DNA of 43,245 nucleotides from CAZTGZ01 sp044339595 (GCA_044339595.1 JBIIVF010000005.1:1-43245), one strand, 5' to 3'. Counted from the stretch's first letter, positions 8,185-16,795 are shown. Program-made: numbers and translations. The notes: generated by a model from the letters alone, not told the origin.

Positions 8185-9186
8185 ATGCTGAATTCTCTAA
8201 AACCATATAATACTTTTGGCGTTGAAGCGCATTGCAGTCGACTTCTGGAAATTACTTCTGCCCATGAATTGATTGAACTTTTGCGTTCGGGAACTTTACC
8301 TGAACCCTATCTATTTTTAGGAGGCGGTAGCAACGTGTTATTCAAATCTGACTGGCCCGGGACGGTGCTGCTCAATCGCATTAAAGGCGTGCGGGTTGAG
8401 TGGATGAATGATCAAGAAGCGCTATTGTTTGCAGGATCCGGAGAAAATTGGCATCAACTCGTGCTAAAAAGCCTTGAATTTGGATTGGGTGGCATTGAAA
8501 ATCTTTCCCTGATACCCGGAACAGCCGGTGCCGCGCCCATGCAAAACATCGGTGCCTATGGCGTAGAATTAAAAGACACCTTTGATCATTTAAAAGCCAT
8601 TAACCTTAAAACCCTGGAAACAGAGATTTTTGACAAAAAGGCCTGTGCGTTTGGTTATAGAGAAAGCGTATTCAAACATGAAAAGAAGGGACAGTACTTT
8701 ATTACTGAGATTTGTCTGAAATTGCATAAAAATGCCCCCATAAAGGACACATATGGTGCCATTCGGGACCTTCTATCCCAAAAAGGCATTGATCAACCAA
8801 GCTATAAAGACATCAGCGAGGTAGTATGCGAAATCAGGAAATCAAAATTACCGGACCCGGCAATTTTAGGAAATGCAGGCAGCTTTTTTAAAAATCCGGT
8901 GATTTCTGAGGAACATTATAACCAGTTAAAAGAGAAGTATCCTACCCTCCCATCCTACCCGGCCGAAGCAGGTAAAGTGAAGACTGCTGCAGGTTGGCTC
9001 ATTGAACAATGCGGTTGGAAAGGCAAAGTATCCGGACAAACCGGCAGTCATAAAGATCAGGCATTGGTTTTGGTGAATTACGGTAACGCAACCGGTGAAG
9101 AAATTTATCAGTGCGCAAGAAATATACAGCAGGATGTTATGGATACCTTTGGCATCGAATTTAACATGGAGGTTAACATCATATGA
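8185..9186 (+). CDS. murB: UDP-N-acetylenolpyruvoylglucosamine reductase
   Basis: FAD- and NADPH-dependent enzyme that reduces UDP-GlcNAc-enolpyruvate to UDP-MurNAc in peptidoglycan precursor synthesis. At 333 residues it is the longer, E. coli-like type I form. Visible hallmarks are the N-terminal YNTFGVEA, the FAD-binding LGGGSNVLF, GGIENLSLIPGTAGAAPMQNIGAYG, YRESVFK, the catalytic Ser in NAGSFFKNP, AGWLIEQCGWKG and the terminal Glu in MEVNII. ATG 8185 gives the expected N-terminus. Its stop overlaps the rluA-family start by four bases (ATGA), so translation of the pair is coupled. Confidence 0.95.
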   Translation: MLNSLKPYNTFGVEAHCSRLLEITSAHELIELLRSGTLPEPYLFLGGGSNVLFKSDWPGTVLLNRIKGVRVEWMNDQEALLFAGSGENWHQLVLKSLEFGLGGIENLSLIPGTAGAAPMQNIGAYGVELKDTFDHLKAINLKTLETEIFDKKACAFGYRESVFKHEKKGQYFITEICLKLHKNAPIKDTYGAIRDLLSQKGIDQPSYKDISEVVCEIRKSKLPDPAILGNAGSFFKNPVISEEHYNQLKEKYPTLPSYPAEAGKVKTAAGWLIEQCGWKGKVSGQTGSHKDQALVLVNYGNATGEEIYQCARNIQQDVMDTFGIEFNMEVNII

Positions 9187-9893
9187 GTAGAACAGATATA
9201 GTTTGGGATGACAGTTGGGTATTGTATGAGGATAATCATCTCATTGCTGTAAATAAGCCGGCAGGCATCCTCGTGCAAGGCGATGACACCGGTGATATAC
9301 CGCTGCTCGACATGGTGAAGGATTACATCAAAAGAACCGAGCAAAAACCGGGAAGCGTTTTTTTAGGCTCTATTCACCGCTTAGACAGACCGGTGAGCGG
9401 TGTAGTTATCTTCGCCAAAAGCAGCAAGGCACTTACCCGTATGAATAAATTGTTTCAAGAGAAAACCATCCGTAAGACTTATTTCGCGTTGGTAGAATCG
9501 AAGCCACGAAAGCTAAACAGTGTTCTTACTCATTGGCTCACAAAAGACACGGAAAAAAACCTGGCACGGGCCCATGAAAGTGAAGTAAAAAACAGTAAGA
9601 AAGCTACTCTTGAATATTTTTATCTCGGCACCGGAAACCACGTTTATTTGCTTAAAGTGATTCCACATACCGGAAGGCCGCATCAGATTCGGGTGCAATT
9701 GGCCAAGATGGGATGTACCATCGCCGGTGATTTGAAATATGGTTCCACCCGAAACTATAATCACATGATTTATCTGCATGCCGGTATGGTCGAATTCATC
9801 CATCCCGTGCAAAAAATTAATATCAAAATACAATGCATGCCACCCAATTTGGGCAATTGGCAATTTTTTCAAGATTTCATTAAAAACAGCTAA
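9183..9893 (+). CDS. RluA-family pseudouridine synthase
   Basis: Converts specific uridines in rRNA or tRNA to pseudouridine. The 236-residue protein has the RluA core: LIAVNKPAGILV, the catalytic Asp68 in HRLDRPVSG, KTYFALVE, and HTGRPHQIRVQLA in the second half. There is no N-terminal S4 domain, as in the short single-domain members (RluC/D-like core only), so the exact target nucleotide cannot be deduced. It starts inside the murB stop (ATGA overlap) and is followed five bases later by pruA, completing a murB-rluA-pruA operon of functionally unrelated genes. Confidence 0.9.
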   Translation: MSRTDIVWDDSWVLYEDNHLIAVNKPAGILVQGDDTGDIPLLDMVKDYIKRTEQKPGSVFLGSIHRLDRPVSGVVIFAKSSKALTRMNKLFQEKTIRKTYFALVESKPRKLNSVLTHWLTKDTEKNLARAHESEVKNSKKATLEYFYLGTGNHVYLLKVIPHTGRPHQIRVQLAKMGCTIAGDLKYGSTRNYNHMIYLHAGMVEFIHPVQKINIKIQCMPPNLGNWQFFQDFIKNS

Positions 9894-9898
9894 ATATT

Positions 9899-11527
9899 AT
9901 GAATGGATTTTTTAAGGTTCCAGTACCTAAAAACGAACCGGTTCAAGGATATGCACCGGGCAGCAAAGAGCGTGAAGAACTCAAGCAGATGCTGAATGTT
10001 CTCAAGAGTAAAACAGTTGACATTCCGATGCATATTGGAGGCAAGGAAATTCGTACACAAGACATCCGAACCATGCATCCGCCTCATGAGCGCAGCCATG
10101 TTTTGGGTACGTATTGTTATGGAGACGAATCGCATGTTAAGTTGGCCATTGAGGCTGCCATGACAGCCAAACCATCCTGGGCACGTTTGCCCTGGGAAGA
10201 AAGAGCCGCCATATTTCTGAAAGCCGCTGATTTACTCGCCGGACCTTATCGTGCGAAAGTGAATGCCGCTACCATGCTAGCCCAATCTAAAAATGCCTAT
10301 CAGGCTGAGATTGATGCTGCATGCGAATTGATCGATTTTTTCCGCTTTAATGTGCAGTATATGTACGAAATGTACGGAGAACAACCTCCTGAAAACTCAC
10401 CGGGCACATGGAACCGAATGGAATATCGCCCGTTGGAGGGATTTGTATTCGCCTTAACCCCATTCAACTTCACCAGTATTGCAGCTAATTTACCGGCAGC
10501 TCCTGCCTTGATGGGGAATACCGTGGTTTGGAAACCGGCCGAAAGTCAAATCTACAGCGCTCAGGTGCTCATGGAATTGTTTAAGGAGGCGGGTGTGCCG
10601 GATGGCGTCATCAATTTGGTGTACGTTGAAGGAAAAACAGCAGGAAATGTCATTTTTGAACACCGTGATTTCGCAGGATTACATTTTACCGGCTCGACCG
10701 GCGTTTTTCAACAATTATGGAAAACCATAGGAAATAACATTGCAAAATATCGAACCTATCCGCGCATTGTGGGAGAAACGGGTGGCAAAGACTTTATTGT
10801 AGCTCATAAAAGTGCTCATCCACAAACCTTGGCAACCGCTATGTCGAGAGGTGCATTCGAGTTTCAAGGACAGAAATGTTCTGCAGCGTCAAGGGCTTAC
10901 GTCCCCAATAATTTATGGGATGAAACCAAAAAGATCTTGCAGCAGCAATTGTCAGAAATGAAAATGGGAACCGTAGAGAATTTCTCTAATTTTATCAATG
11001 CAGTCATTGACGAAAAAGCATTTGATAAAATCAGCGCTTATATAGCTGACGCAGCCAAAGATCCGAATGCAGAAATCATTGCTGGAGGAAAATTTGATAA
11101 GAGCAAAGGCTTCTTTATTGAGCCTACCGTTATCTTGGCCAAAACACCCGATTATACTACCATGTGTGAAGAAATCTTCGGCCCCGTGTTGACGGTATAT
11201 GTGTATGATCAAGACAAGTATGAAGAGACATTGCAGCTGGTAGATAACACCTCTCCTTACGCATTAACCGGCAGTATTATGGCTTCTGACCGTTATGCCA
11301 TTCAAACGGCAGTTCGCATGTTGGAAAACAGCGCCGGAAACTTTTATATTAACGACAAACCGACCGGTGCTGTTGTTGGTCAACAACCATTTGGGGGTGC
11401 TCGTGCATCCGGAACCAATGATAAAGCCGGTGCAAAAGCAAATTTGACGAGATGGGTATCTCAACGCACTATTAAGGAGAATTTTAATCCTCCTACCGAT
11501 TATAAATATCCGTTTTTAGCTGAATAA
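9899..11527 (+). CDS. pruA: L-glutamate gamma-semialdehyde (P5C) dehydrogenase
   Basis: NAD-dependent aldehyde dehydrogenase oxidising glutamate semialdehyde, the open form of pyrroline-5-carboxylate, to glutamate in proline degradation. The 542-residue protein is the stand-alone P5CDH type rather than the PutA fusion. The catalytic Cys327 lies in FQGQKCSAASRAYVP and the general base Glu293 in VGETGGKDF; TPFNFTSIAANLPAAPALMGN and HFTGSTGVF belong to the cofactor region, and FGGARASGTNDKAG near the end is typical of P5C dehydrogenases. It starts five bases after the pseudouridine synthase. No proline dehydrogenase gene is present in the window. The stop lies just upstream of palindromic element copy 1. 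Confidence 0.94.
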   Translation: MNGFFKVPVPKNEPVQGYAPGSKEREELKQMLNVLKSKTVDIPMHIGGKEIRTQDIRTMHPPHERSHVLGTYCYGDESHVKLAIEAAMTAKPSWARLPWEERAAIFLKAADLLAGPYRAKVNAATMLAQSKNAYQAEIDAACELIDFFRFNVQYMYEMYGEQPPENSPGTWNRMEYRPLEGFVFALTPFNFTSIAANLPAAPALMGNTVVWKPAESQIYSAQVLMELFKEAGVPDGVINLVYVEGKTAGNVIFEHRDFAGLHFTGSTGVFQQLWKTIGNNIAKYRTYPRIVGETGGKDFIVAHKSAHPQTLATAMSRGAFEFQGQKCSAASRAYVPNNLWDETKKILQQQLSEMKMGTVENFSNFINAVIDEKAFDKISAYIADAAKDPNAEIIAGGKFDKSKGFFIEPTVILAKTPDYTTMCEEIFGPVLTVYVYDQDKYEETLQLVDNTSPYALTGSIMASDRYAIQTAVRMLENSAGNFYINDKPTGAVVGQQPFGGARASGTNDKAGAKANLTRWVSQRTIKENFNPPTDYKYPFLAE

Positions 11528-11541
11528 AGTCGGTCATTGCC

Positions 11542-11672
11542 AATTTTGAAGCTCCGTTAAACCCGGAATCAGCATTAAAAATGCTGAAACGAATAAGAAA
11601 CTGTAAATCAATATTATGCAAATATTGATAACATTTTATAACCTTGGGTTAAAATGGCGGAGCTTCAAAATT
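11542..11672. repeat. long inverted repeat enclosing palindromic element copy 1
   Basis: Perfect 15-base arms AATTTTGAAGCTCCG (11542-11556) and CGGAGCTTCAAAATT (11658-11672) enclose the repeat element. The right arm is the coding sequence of the last residues of DnaB (NFEAPPF), so a reversed copy of the dnaB 3' end stands opposite it. Since pruA and dnaB converge here, the structure could stop transcription from both sides, although no long T-run follows either arm. Confidence 0.75.
11557..11653. repeat. palindromic intergenic element, copy 1
   Basis: A 97-bp unit bounded by TTAAACCC (11557-11564) and GGGTTAAA (11646-11653). It contains two hairpins: CAGCATT-AAA-AATGCTG (11570-11586) and ATCAATATT/AAATATTGAT (11607-11629). 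Bases 11568-11637 match 28136-28205 at 67 of 70 positions by direct comparison, with no gaps. Its right end covers the dnaB stop codon. No ORF is present; it looks like a REP- or MITE-like dispersed element. Confidence 0.8.
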
Positions 11673-13145
11673 CGGCGGTTCGTGATTTATTTTTGATTGA
11701 TAGGTCATGGTTGATGGCTCTGAAGAAGACTCATCGTAACGGGAATCTACATCCACAAATTTCGCAAATTCTCCTTTGAAACGAAGGTTAGCGACGCCCG
11801 TTGGACCATTTCTGTGTTTGGCAATGATGATTTGTCCAATTCCGCGAAGGTCATTCCCTTCAGCGTCTTCGGTAATTTTGTAATATTCCGGACGAAAGAT
11901 AAATCCAACCATATCTGCGTCCTGCTCTATAGAACCTGATTCCCTCAAGTCTGAAAGTATGGGCACTTTGTCCGGTCTCTTTTCCACTTCACGACTTAAC
12001 TGTGCCAAAGTAATCACCGGAATATCCAATTCTTTCGCCAATTCTTTCAACGACCTGGAGATGTAACTAATTTCTTGTTCACGGTTTCCGATCCCTCTGT
12101 CTTCCCCTTTCATCAACTGCAAATAATCGATGATGATCATGGAGATATTGTTATGTTTTTTAAGTCTTCTCGCCTTTGCTTTTAAATCAAAGATCGATAA
12201 CGCAGGGGTGTCGTCAATAAAAATAGGTGCTTCGCCCAATCGCGTCACATTGGCATTGAGATGCTCCCATTCATAGCTTTCCAGATTCCCTTTTTTTAGT
12301 TTTTCAGAACTAATTTCTGATTCACCGGAGATAAGACGGGTTACCAATTGAATGGATGACATTTCAAGAGAGAAAATGGCCACCGGTTTTTTATACTCGA
12401 CGGCTGCATTTCTGGCAATCGTAAGTACAAAAGCCGTTTTACCCATACCTGGACGACCGGCGAGAATAATTAAGTCTGAATTTTGCCATCCGGAAGTGAT
12501 TCGATCGAGTTGCGTAAACCCTGAGGGCACACCGGTGAGTCCGTTTTCATGAGCCTTTATCGATTCAATTTGTTTGATGGCTTTGGTCAACAAATCATCA
12601 ATAGAAGAATAATTCTTCTTGGTGGTTTCGTCTTTGATGGCAAAAAGAACCCTTTCGGCATTGTCGAGTAATTCAAAGGCATCGGCACTGTCCTCGAAAG
12701 CCTCACGTCCTATTTCACCCGAAATGCGGATCAATTCACGTTGAATATATTTCTGTATGAGTATACGGGCATGATACTCAATATTGGCCGCAGACGCCAC
12801 CCGATTCGTAAGTCTAGTGATATAATAGGCCCCTCCCACTATTTCGAGTTTGCCTTCTTTTTTCAATTCCTCGGTTATGGTGAGGATATCTACCGGAAAC
12901 CCGGCATTGTATAATTTGCTAATACTTTTAAAAATTTCTTGATTCGCATCAGAATAAAATGCCTCTGCCTTCAGGATGTCCAGAACTTTTTCAGGGGCGT
13001 GTTTTTCTAGTAACATTGCCCCTAATACGGCCTCTTCCAGGTCGGGCGCTTGGGGTGGCAATTTGCCTTCGAGCACAAAATCAACCTGTTTTCGGGTGCT
13101 AAAATCCCGTCTTTTATTTTGATCTGGTTTAATGGAGTTTTGCAT
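11649..13145 (-). CDS. dnaB: replicative DNA helicase
   Basis: Hexameric 5'-3' helicase that unwinds the replication fork and loads primase. The 498-residue protein has the N-terminal primase-interaction domain (about residues 30-135, PPQAPDLEEAVLGAMLLE) and the RecA-like C-terminal domain with Walker A GRPGMGKT (230-237), EMSS (about 261-264), Walker B IIIDYLQLM (337-345) and DLRESGSIEQDADM. The C-terminus ends in a short acidic/proline tail (EPPNFEAPPF) whose codons form one arm of a long inverted repeat. No intein is present. It is transcribed divergently from clpC across a 434-bp region with inverted repeats. Confidence 0.96.
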   Translation of the reverse strand: MQNSIKPDQNKRRDFSTRKQVDFVLEGKLPPQAPDLEEAVLGAMLLEKHAPEKVLDILKAEAFYSDANQEIFKSISKLYNAGFPVDILTITEELKKEGKLEIVGGAYYITRLTNRVASAANIEYHARILIQKYIQRELIRISGEIGREAFEDSADAFELLDNAERVLFAIKDETTKKNYSSIDDLLTKAIKQIESIKAHENGLTGVPSGFTQLDRITSGWQNSDLIILAGRPGMGKTAFVLTIARNAAVEYKKPVAIFSLEMSSIQLVTRLISGESEISSEKLKKGNLESYEWEHLNANVTRLGEAPIFIDDTPALSIFDLKAKARRLKKHNNISMIIIDYLQLMKGEDRGIGNREQEISYISRSLKELAKELDIPVITLAQLSREVEKRPDKVPILSDLRESGSIEQDADMVGFIFRPEYYKITEDAEGNDLRGIGQIIIAKHRNGPTGVANLRFKGEFAKFVDVDSRYDESSSEPSTMTYQSKINHEPPNFEAPPF

Positions 13146-13158
13146 ACTTTTCTGAGTC

Positions 13159-13188
13159 CGAAATTACTTGTATCGCCGTGCACTCAAA
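13159..13188 (-). promoter_or_regulatory. candidate dnaB promoter
   Basis: On the minus strand TTTG (13188-13185) is followed by 18 bases and TAATTTCG (13166-13159), one mismatch from TAnnTTTG. The dnaB ATG is at 13145, leaving a leader of only a few bases. Confidence 0.4.
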
Positions 13189-13201
13189 GATCTAATTATC
13201 C

Positions 13202-13249
13202 CCACAATAAGTTATAAACACCACCTTTAAATTTGTGAACTTATTGTGG
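13202..13249. repeat. inverted repeat with 12-bp arms upstream of dnaB
   Basis: CCACAATAAGTT (13202-13213) and AACTTATTGTGG (13238-13249) are perfectly complementary with a 24-base spacer. Each arm abuts a DnaA-box-like word (TTATCCCCA to the left, TAATCCACA on the opposite strand to the right), so the symmetry brings two such boxes into mirror positions. Confidence 0.75.
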
Positions 13250-13429
13250 ATTAGTTCAGAACACCTGGCTATAACCCTCGTAAACCAACCCATTGTTATA
13301 CACATCCACATACTTCACAACACCCCTAAACCAACTTTCTCATCTCTTGTAAAGTCCTTAAAATGAAGAATGTAATGATTATAGCAATCTTTTTCAACGC
13401 GTGAATTGGTAAATTAGAATCGAGATATC

Positions 13430-13487
13430 CCTATTATTTTATCTATAATGAAGCCGGTGCAGATGTTTAAAAATCCAAAATAATAGG
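13430..13487. repeat. inverted repeat with 11-bp arms upstream of clpC
   Basis: CCTATTATTTT (13430-13440) and AAAATAATAGG (13477-13487) are perfectly complementary with a 36-base spacer. It lies 31 bases upstream of the clpC -33 box and could be an operator, a cruciform or an old terminator. Confidence 0.7.
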
Positions 13488-13517
13488 CATCATGACAAAA
13501 CACAGACTTTTCTGCTA

Positions 13518-13547
13518 TTGCAACCAATCCAAATGGCCTTATATTTG
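13518..13547 (+). promoter_or_regulatory. clpC promoter
   Basis: TTG (13518-13520), 19 bases, then TATATTTG (13540-13547): a full match to the Bacteroidota vegetative promoter. Transcription would start near 13554, giving a leader of about 26 bases before the ATG at 13580. Confidence 0.7.
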
Positions 13548-13579
13548 TTCATATTACCACAACAGTAGTAACAAAATAC

Positions 13580-16105
13580 ATGGAAGCGAAATTTTCACCC
13601 AGAGTAAAAGAAGTAATCCAGTTTAGTCGCGAAGAAGCCATCAGACTTGGACACGGATATATAGGAACCGAACATTTATTGCTCGGTATCATTCGAGAAG
13701 GAGAAGGAAAAGCTCTGATTCAGTTGAAAGCATTGGGTATTGATATCCTCAGAATGAAAAAATCCATTGAAGATTCAATTCGGGATACTGCATCCCGGAG
13801 CACCAATCTAGGAAACATTCCTCTCACAAAACAAGCTGAAAAAGCTTTAAAAATCACCTACCTCGAAGCAAAAATTTTTAAAAGTGATGTCATCGGAACA
13901 GAACACCTGCTCTTGTCAATATTGCGTGAAGAAGACAACATCGCATCGCAGATTTTGCGCCAATATGGCATTGATTATGACACTTTTAAAGGTGCACTCG
14001 ACAACAATGGTGAGGAAATGAAGGCAGAATTGCCCACAGACTCCCCGGAAGATTTCTATAAAGAAGAAAAAAAGACTTCACCGCCTTCAAAAGGCAATAA
14101 ATCGAACACACCGGTTCTTGACAATTTTGGACGTGATTTAACCAAACTTGCCGAAGATGACAAACTGGATCCGATCATCGGTCGTGAAAAAGAAATCGAA
14201 AGGGTATCTCAGATTTTGAGCCGTCGTAAGAAAAATAACCCCGTACTGATCGGAGAGCCCGGTGTAGGAAAGACCGCCATTGCTGAAGGGTTGGCCTTGA
14301 GAATTGTACAACGCAAAGTGTCCAGAGTATTATATGACAAGCGCGTGGTAACCCTTGATTTGGCTTCATTGGTGGCAGGCACCAAGTATCGTGGACAATT
14401 CGAAGAGCGCATGAAAGCGGTCATGAATGAACTCGAAAAAGCCAAAGACGTAATTTTGTTTATCGACGAAATTCACACCATTGTAGGTGCAGGAGGGGCT
14501 TCAGGTTCTCTCGATGCTTCTAACATGTTTAAACCGGCTCTTTCAAGGGGAGAAATTCAATGCATAGGAGCTACAACCTTGGATGAATATCGCCAGTATA
14601 TCGAAAAAGACGGCGCATTGGAAAGACGTTTTCAATCGGTGATGATTGAACCTGCAAGTCCGGATGAAACACTTCAAATTTTACAAAACATCAAAGGGAA
14701 ATACGAAGATCACCACGCCGTAACCTATACCGATGCAGCCTTAGACGCATCCGTAAAAATGAGCATCCGTTATATCACAGATCGCCATTTACCGGATAAG
14801 GCCATCGATGTGATGGATGAAGCCGGTGCGCGTGTGCACCTTTCTAACATTCACGTGCCAAAAGACATTTTGGTGCTCGAAAGCAAGATTGAGGAGATCA
14901 AAGAAGAGAAAAATCGTGTGGTGAAGAGCCAGAAATATGAAGAAGCGGCCAAATTGCGCGACAAAGAGAAATCGCTTCTCGAGCAGCTCGAAATAGCCAA
15001 ATTGCGCTGGGAAGAAGAAACCCGCAACGAACGATATAAAGTAACCGAAGATGATGTGGCTGAAGTAGTCGCCATGATTACCGGTGTGCCTGTTAAACGC
15101 ATTGCTCAAAGTGAAGGTAAAAAATTGCTGAGTATGGGCGATGAATTGAAAGGACATATAATTGGTCAGGATGCAGCAGTCGAAAAGCTTACAAGAGCCA
15201 TTCAAAGAACCAGGGCCGGACTTAAAGACCCCAACCGCCCTATCGGCTCGTTTATATTTTTAGGTCCGACGGGTGTAGGCAAAACAGAGATGGCCAAAAG
15301 TCTGGCCGAATATTTATTTGATTCAAGAGACACACTCATTCGAATTGATATGAGTGAATATATGGAGAAGTTTTCGGTAAGTCGTCTGGTAGGTGCCCCT
15401 CCGGGATACATCGGCTACGAAGAAGGCGGACTCTTGACAGAAAAAGTTCGAAGGAAACCCTATTCCGTCATCTTGTTTGATGAAATTGAAAAAGCTCACC
15501 CGGATGTTTTCAATATTATGCTGCAGATATTAGATGAAGGGTTTATCACTGATAGTTTGGGCAGGAAGATTGATTTTAGAAATACAATCATCATTATGAC
15601 CAGCAACATCGGCAGTCGTCAACTCAAGGATTTCGGCACCGGAATGGGTTTCACCACGGGTGCGAAAGTAACTTCGAACGAAGCCTCCACTAAAAATGTG
15701 ATTGAAAGTGCCTTGAAGAAGTTCTTTTCTCCTGAATTTTTGAACCGCATAGACGATGTCATCGTGTTCAATTCACTGAGCAAAGAAGACATCGCAAAGA
15801 TCTTGAATCTCTCAATTGCTAAATTGCTGAAACGAATTCAATCCGTTGGTTTCCATATCACCTTGACCGATGCAGCAAAAGCATATATCGCCGAAAAAGG
15901 GTTTGACAGCGATTTTGGTGCAAGACCCTTGAACAGAGCTATACAAAAATATCTTGAAGATCCGTTGGCTGAAGAAATACTCAAATCAAATGTTTCGGAA
16001 GGTGATACCATTCAGGTAGACCTCGACAAGAAAACAAATGAGTTAAAATTTAAAAATGTAAAAATTAAAAAATCAACGGCAAAAGAGAAAGACTCGAAAA
16101 AGTAA
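13580..16105 (+). CDS. clpC: Clp protease ATPase subunit ClpC
   Basis: AAA+ unfoldase that feeds proteins to ClpP. The 841 residues show the paired Clp N-terminal repeats (about 1-145), AAA module 1 with Walker A GEPGVGKT (225-232) and Walker B ILFIDEIH (292-299), a UVR motif in the coiled insert (EEAAKLRDKEKSLLEQL, about 454-470) that separates ClpC from ClpA/ClpB, AAA module 2 with Walker A GPTGVGKT (562-569), and a GMGF tripeptide loop after NIGSRQLKDFG that corresponds to the ClpP-docking loop. A lysine-rich tail follows. ClpS, the likely adaptor, is encoded at 40937. It has its own promoter; the 434-bp upstream region carries inverted repeats. Confidence 0.96.
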   Translation: MEAKFSPRVKEVIQFSREEAIRLGHGYIGTEHLLLGIIREGEGKALIQLKALGIDILRMKKSIEDSIRDTASRSTNLGNIPLTKQAEKALKITYLEAKIFKSDVIGTEHLLLSILREEDNIASQILRQYGIDYDTFKGALDNNGEEMKAELPTDSPEDFYKEEKKTSPPSKGNKSNTPVLDNFGRDLTKLAEDDKLDPIIGREKEIERVSQILSRRKKNNPVLIGEPGVGKTAIAEGLALRIVQRKVSRVLYDKRVVTLDLASLVAGTKYRGQFEERMKAVMNELEKAKDVILFIDEIHTIVGAGGASGSLDASNMFKPALSRGEIQCIGATTLDEYRQYIEKDGALERRFQSVMIEPASPDETLQILQNIKGKYEDHHAVTYTDAALDASVKMSIRYITDRHLPDKAIDVMDEAGARVHLSNIHVPKDILVLESKIEEIKEEKNRVVKSQKYEEAAKLRDKEKSLLEQLEIAKLRWEEETRNERYKVTEDDVAEVVAMITGVPVKRIAQSEGKKLLSMGDELKGHIIGQDAAVEKLTRAIQRTRAGLKDPNRPIGSFIFLGPTGVGKTEMAKSLAEYLFDSRDTLIRIDMSEYMEKFSVSRLVGAPPGYIGYEEGGLLTEKVRRKPYSVILFDEIEKAHPDVFNIMLQILDEGFITDSLGRKIDFRNTIIIMTSNIGSRQLKDFGTGMGFTTGAKVTSNEASTKNVIESALKKFFSPEFLNRIDDVIVFNSLSKEDIAKILNLSIAKLLKRIQSVGFHITLTDAAKAYIAEKGFDSDFGARPLNRAIQKYLEDPLAEEILKSNVSEGDTIQVDLDKKTNELKFKNVKIKKSTAKEKDSKK

Positions 16106-16140
16106 ACAGTTTGCAAATTATTTTTTTGTGAATTATTGAT

Positions 16141-16165
16141 TGAAAATTGCTTCAAGTAATTTTCA
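16141..16165 (+). terminator. weak hairpin between clpC and the thioredoxin-like gene
   Basis: TGAAAATT (16141-16148) pairs with AATTTTCA (16158-16165) across a nine-base loop. No T-run follows, and it overlaps the promoter of the next gene, so it may be regulatory rather than a terminator. Confidence 0.3.
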
Positions 16166-16178
16166 TTGAAGATATTTG
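16147..16178 (+). promoter_or_regulatory. candidate promoter of the thioredoxin-like gene
   Basis: TTG (16147-16149), 21 bases, then GATATTTG (16171-16178), one mismatch from TAnnTTTG and followed by CA. The ATG is at 16195. Confidence 0.4.
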
Positions 16179-16194
16179 CAGCAAACGATAAGCT

Positions 16195-16743
16195 ATGCAA
16201 CTCGGTGAAAAACTTTTCAGATTCGAACTTAATGGTGCTGATGGTAAGTATTACAACAGTTATTACTATGCAGACCGATCGGCGCTGTTGATCATTATTA
16301 CCTGTAACCATTGCAAGTATTCCAGAGCGTACTGGAGCAGAATAAAGAAATTGTACGATCGATACGAAGAAGACAATTTGGGTATTATGTGTATTAATCC
16401 AAATGACCCAGCTCAATTTCCTGATGATAGTCCGGAAAATATGGCCAAAGTAGCCCGCCAACTCAATATTGAATTCCCTTACTTGTTTGATGAAAGTCAG
16501 GAAGTTGCTAAAAAACTTGCCGCTCAACGCACACCGGAAGCTTATTTATTCAACAGCAAGAGAGAGCTTGTTTATCGCGGGGCCATTGATGATTGTTGGG
16601 ACAATGAACACATGGTAACCCGGGTTTATCTCGAAGATGCCATAGAATGCACCTTGGATGGCATTGAAGTGGATTATCCGGAAGTAACACCGGTGGGTTG
16701 TTCCATCAAATGGAAACCCGGAAACGAGCCTGTACTGGGTTAA
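16195..16743 (+). CDS. thioredoxin-fold (redoxin) family protein
   Basis: A 182-residue cytoplasmic protein of the AhpC/TSA-thioredoxin fold: LLIIITCNHCKYSRAY with C37-N-H-C40 at the redox position, MCINPNDPAQFPDDSPENM, FPYLFDESQEVAKKLAAQRTPEAYLF with the cis-proline after RT, and GAIDDCWDN. The CNHC pair is normally followed by Pro in this family (CNHCP); here it is Lys, so the redox potential may differ. The tail PVGCSIKWKP with a third Cys is a shared family feature. The usual annotation is thioredoxin family protein with unknown partners. No signal peptide is seen. It sits between clpC and argS in the same direction. Confidence 0.85.
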   Translation: MQLGEKLFRFELNGADGKYYNSYYYADRSALLIIITCNHCKYSRAYWSRIKKLYDRYEEDNLGIMCINPNDPAQFPDDSPENMAKVARQLNIEFPYLFDESQEVAKKLAAQRTPEAYLFNSKRELVYRGAIDDCWDNEHMVTRVYLEDAIECTLDGIEVDYPEVTPVGCSIKWKPGNEPVLG

Positions 16744-16754
16744 TAATTTGTTTG

Positions 16755-16769
16755 CCGGTTCAATACCGG
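16755..16769 (+). other. small hairpin upstream of argS
   Basis: CCGGT (16755-16759), loop TCAAT, ACCGG (16765-16769), followed by TATTTGACTTTTTTC. It could end the thioredoxin-like transcript or attenuate argS, but the stem is only five pairs. Confidence 0.3.
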
Positions 16770-16795
16770 TATTTGACTTTTTTCAATTAAACTTT

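Larger units (their letters stand above)
13146..13579. other. structured dnaB-clpC intergenic region
   Basis: A 434-bp AT-rich gap with no credible ORF. It holds a perfect DnaA-box consensus TTATACACA (13296-13304) and one-mismatch boxes TTATCCCCA (13196-13204), TTATAAACA (13212-13220) and, on the minus strand, TAATCCACA (13253-13245). It also holds two perfect inverted repeats described separately, and promoters for both flanking genes. An origin-like or DnaA-regulated region is possible; no dnaA, dnaN or other origin-linked gene is visible nearby. Confidence 0.5.

Noticed and set aside
14789..15205. Minus-strand 138-residue frame inside clpC
   Set aside because: It is antisense to conserved ClpC codons, has no recognisable domain, and its composition mirrors ClpC.
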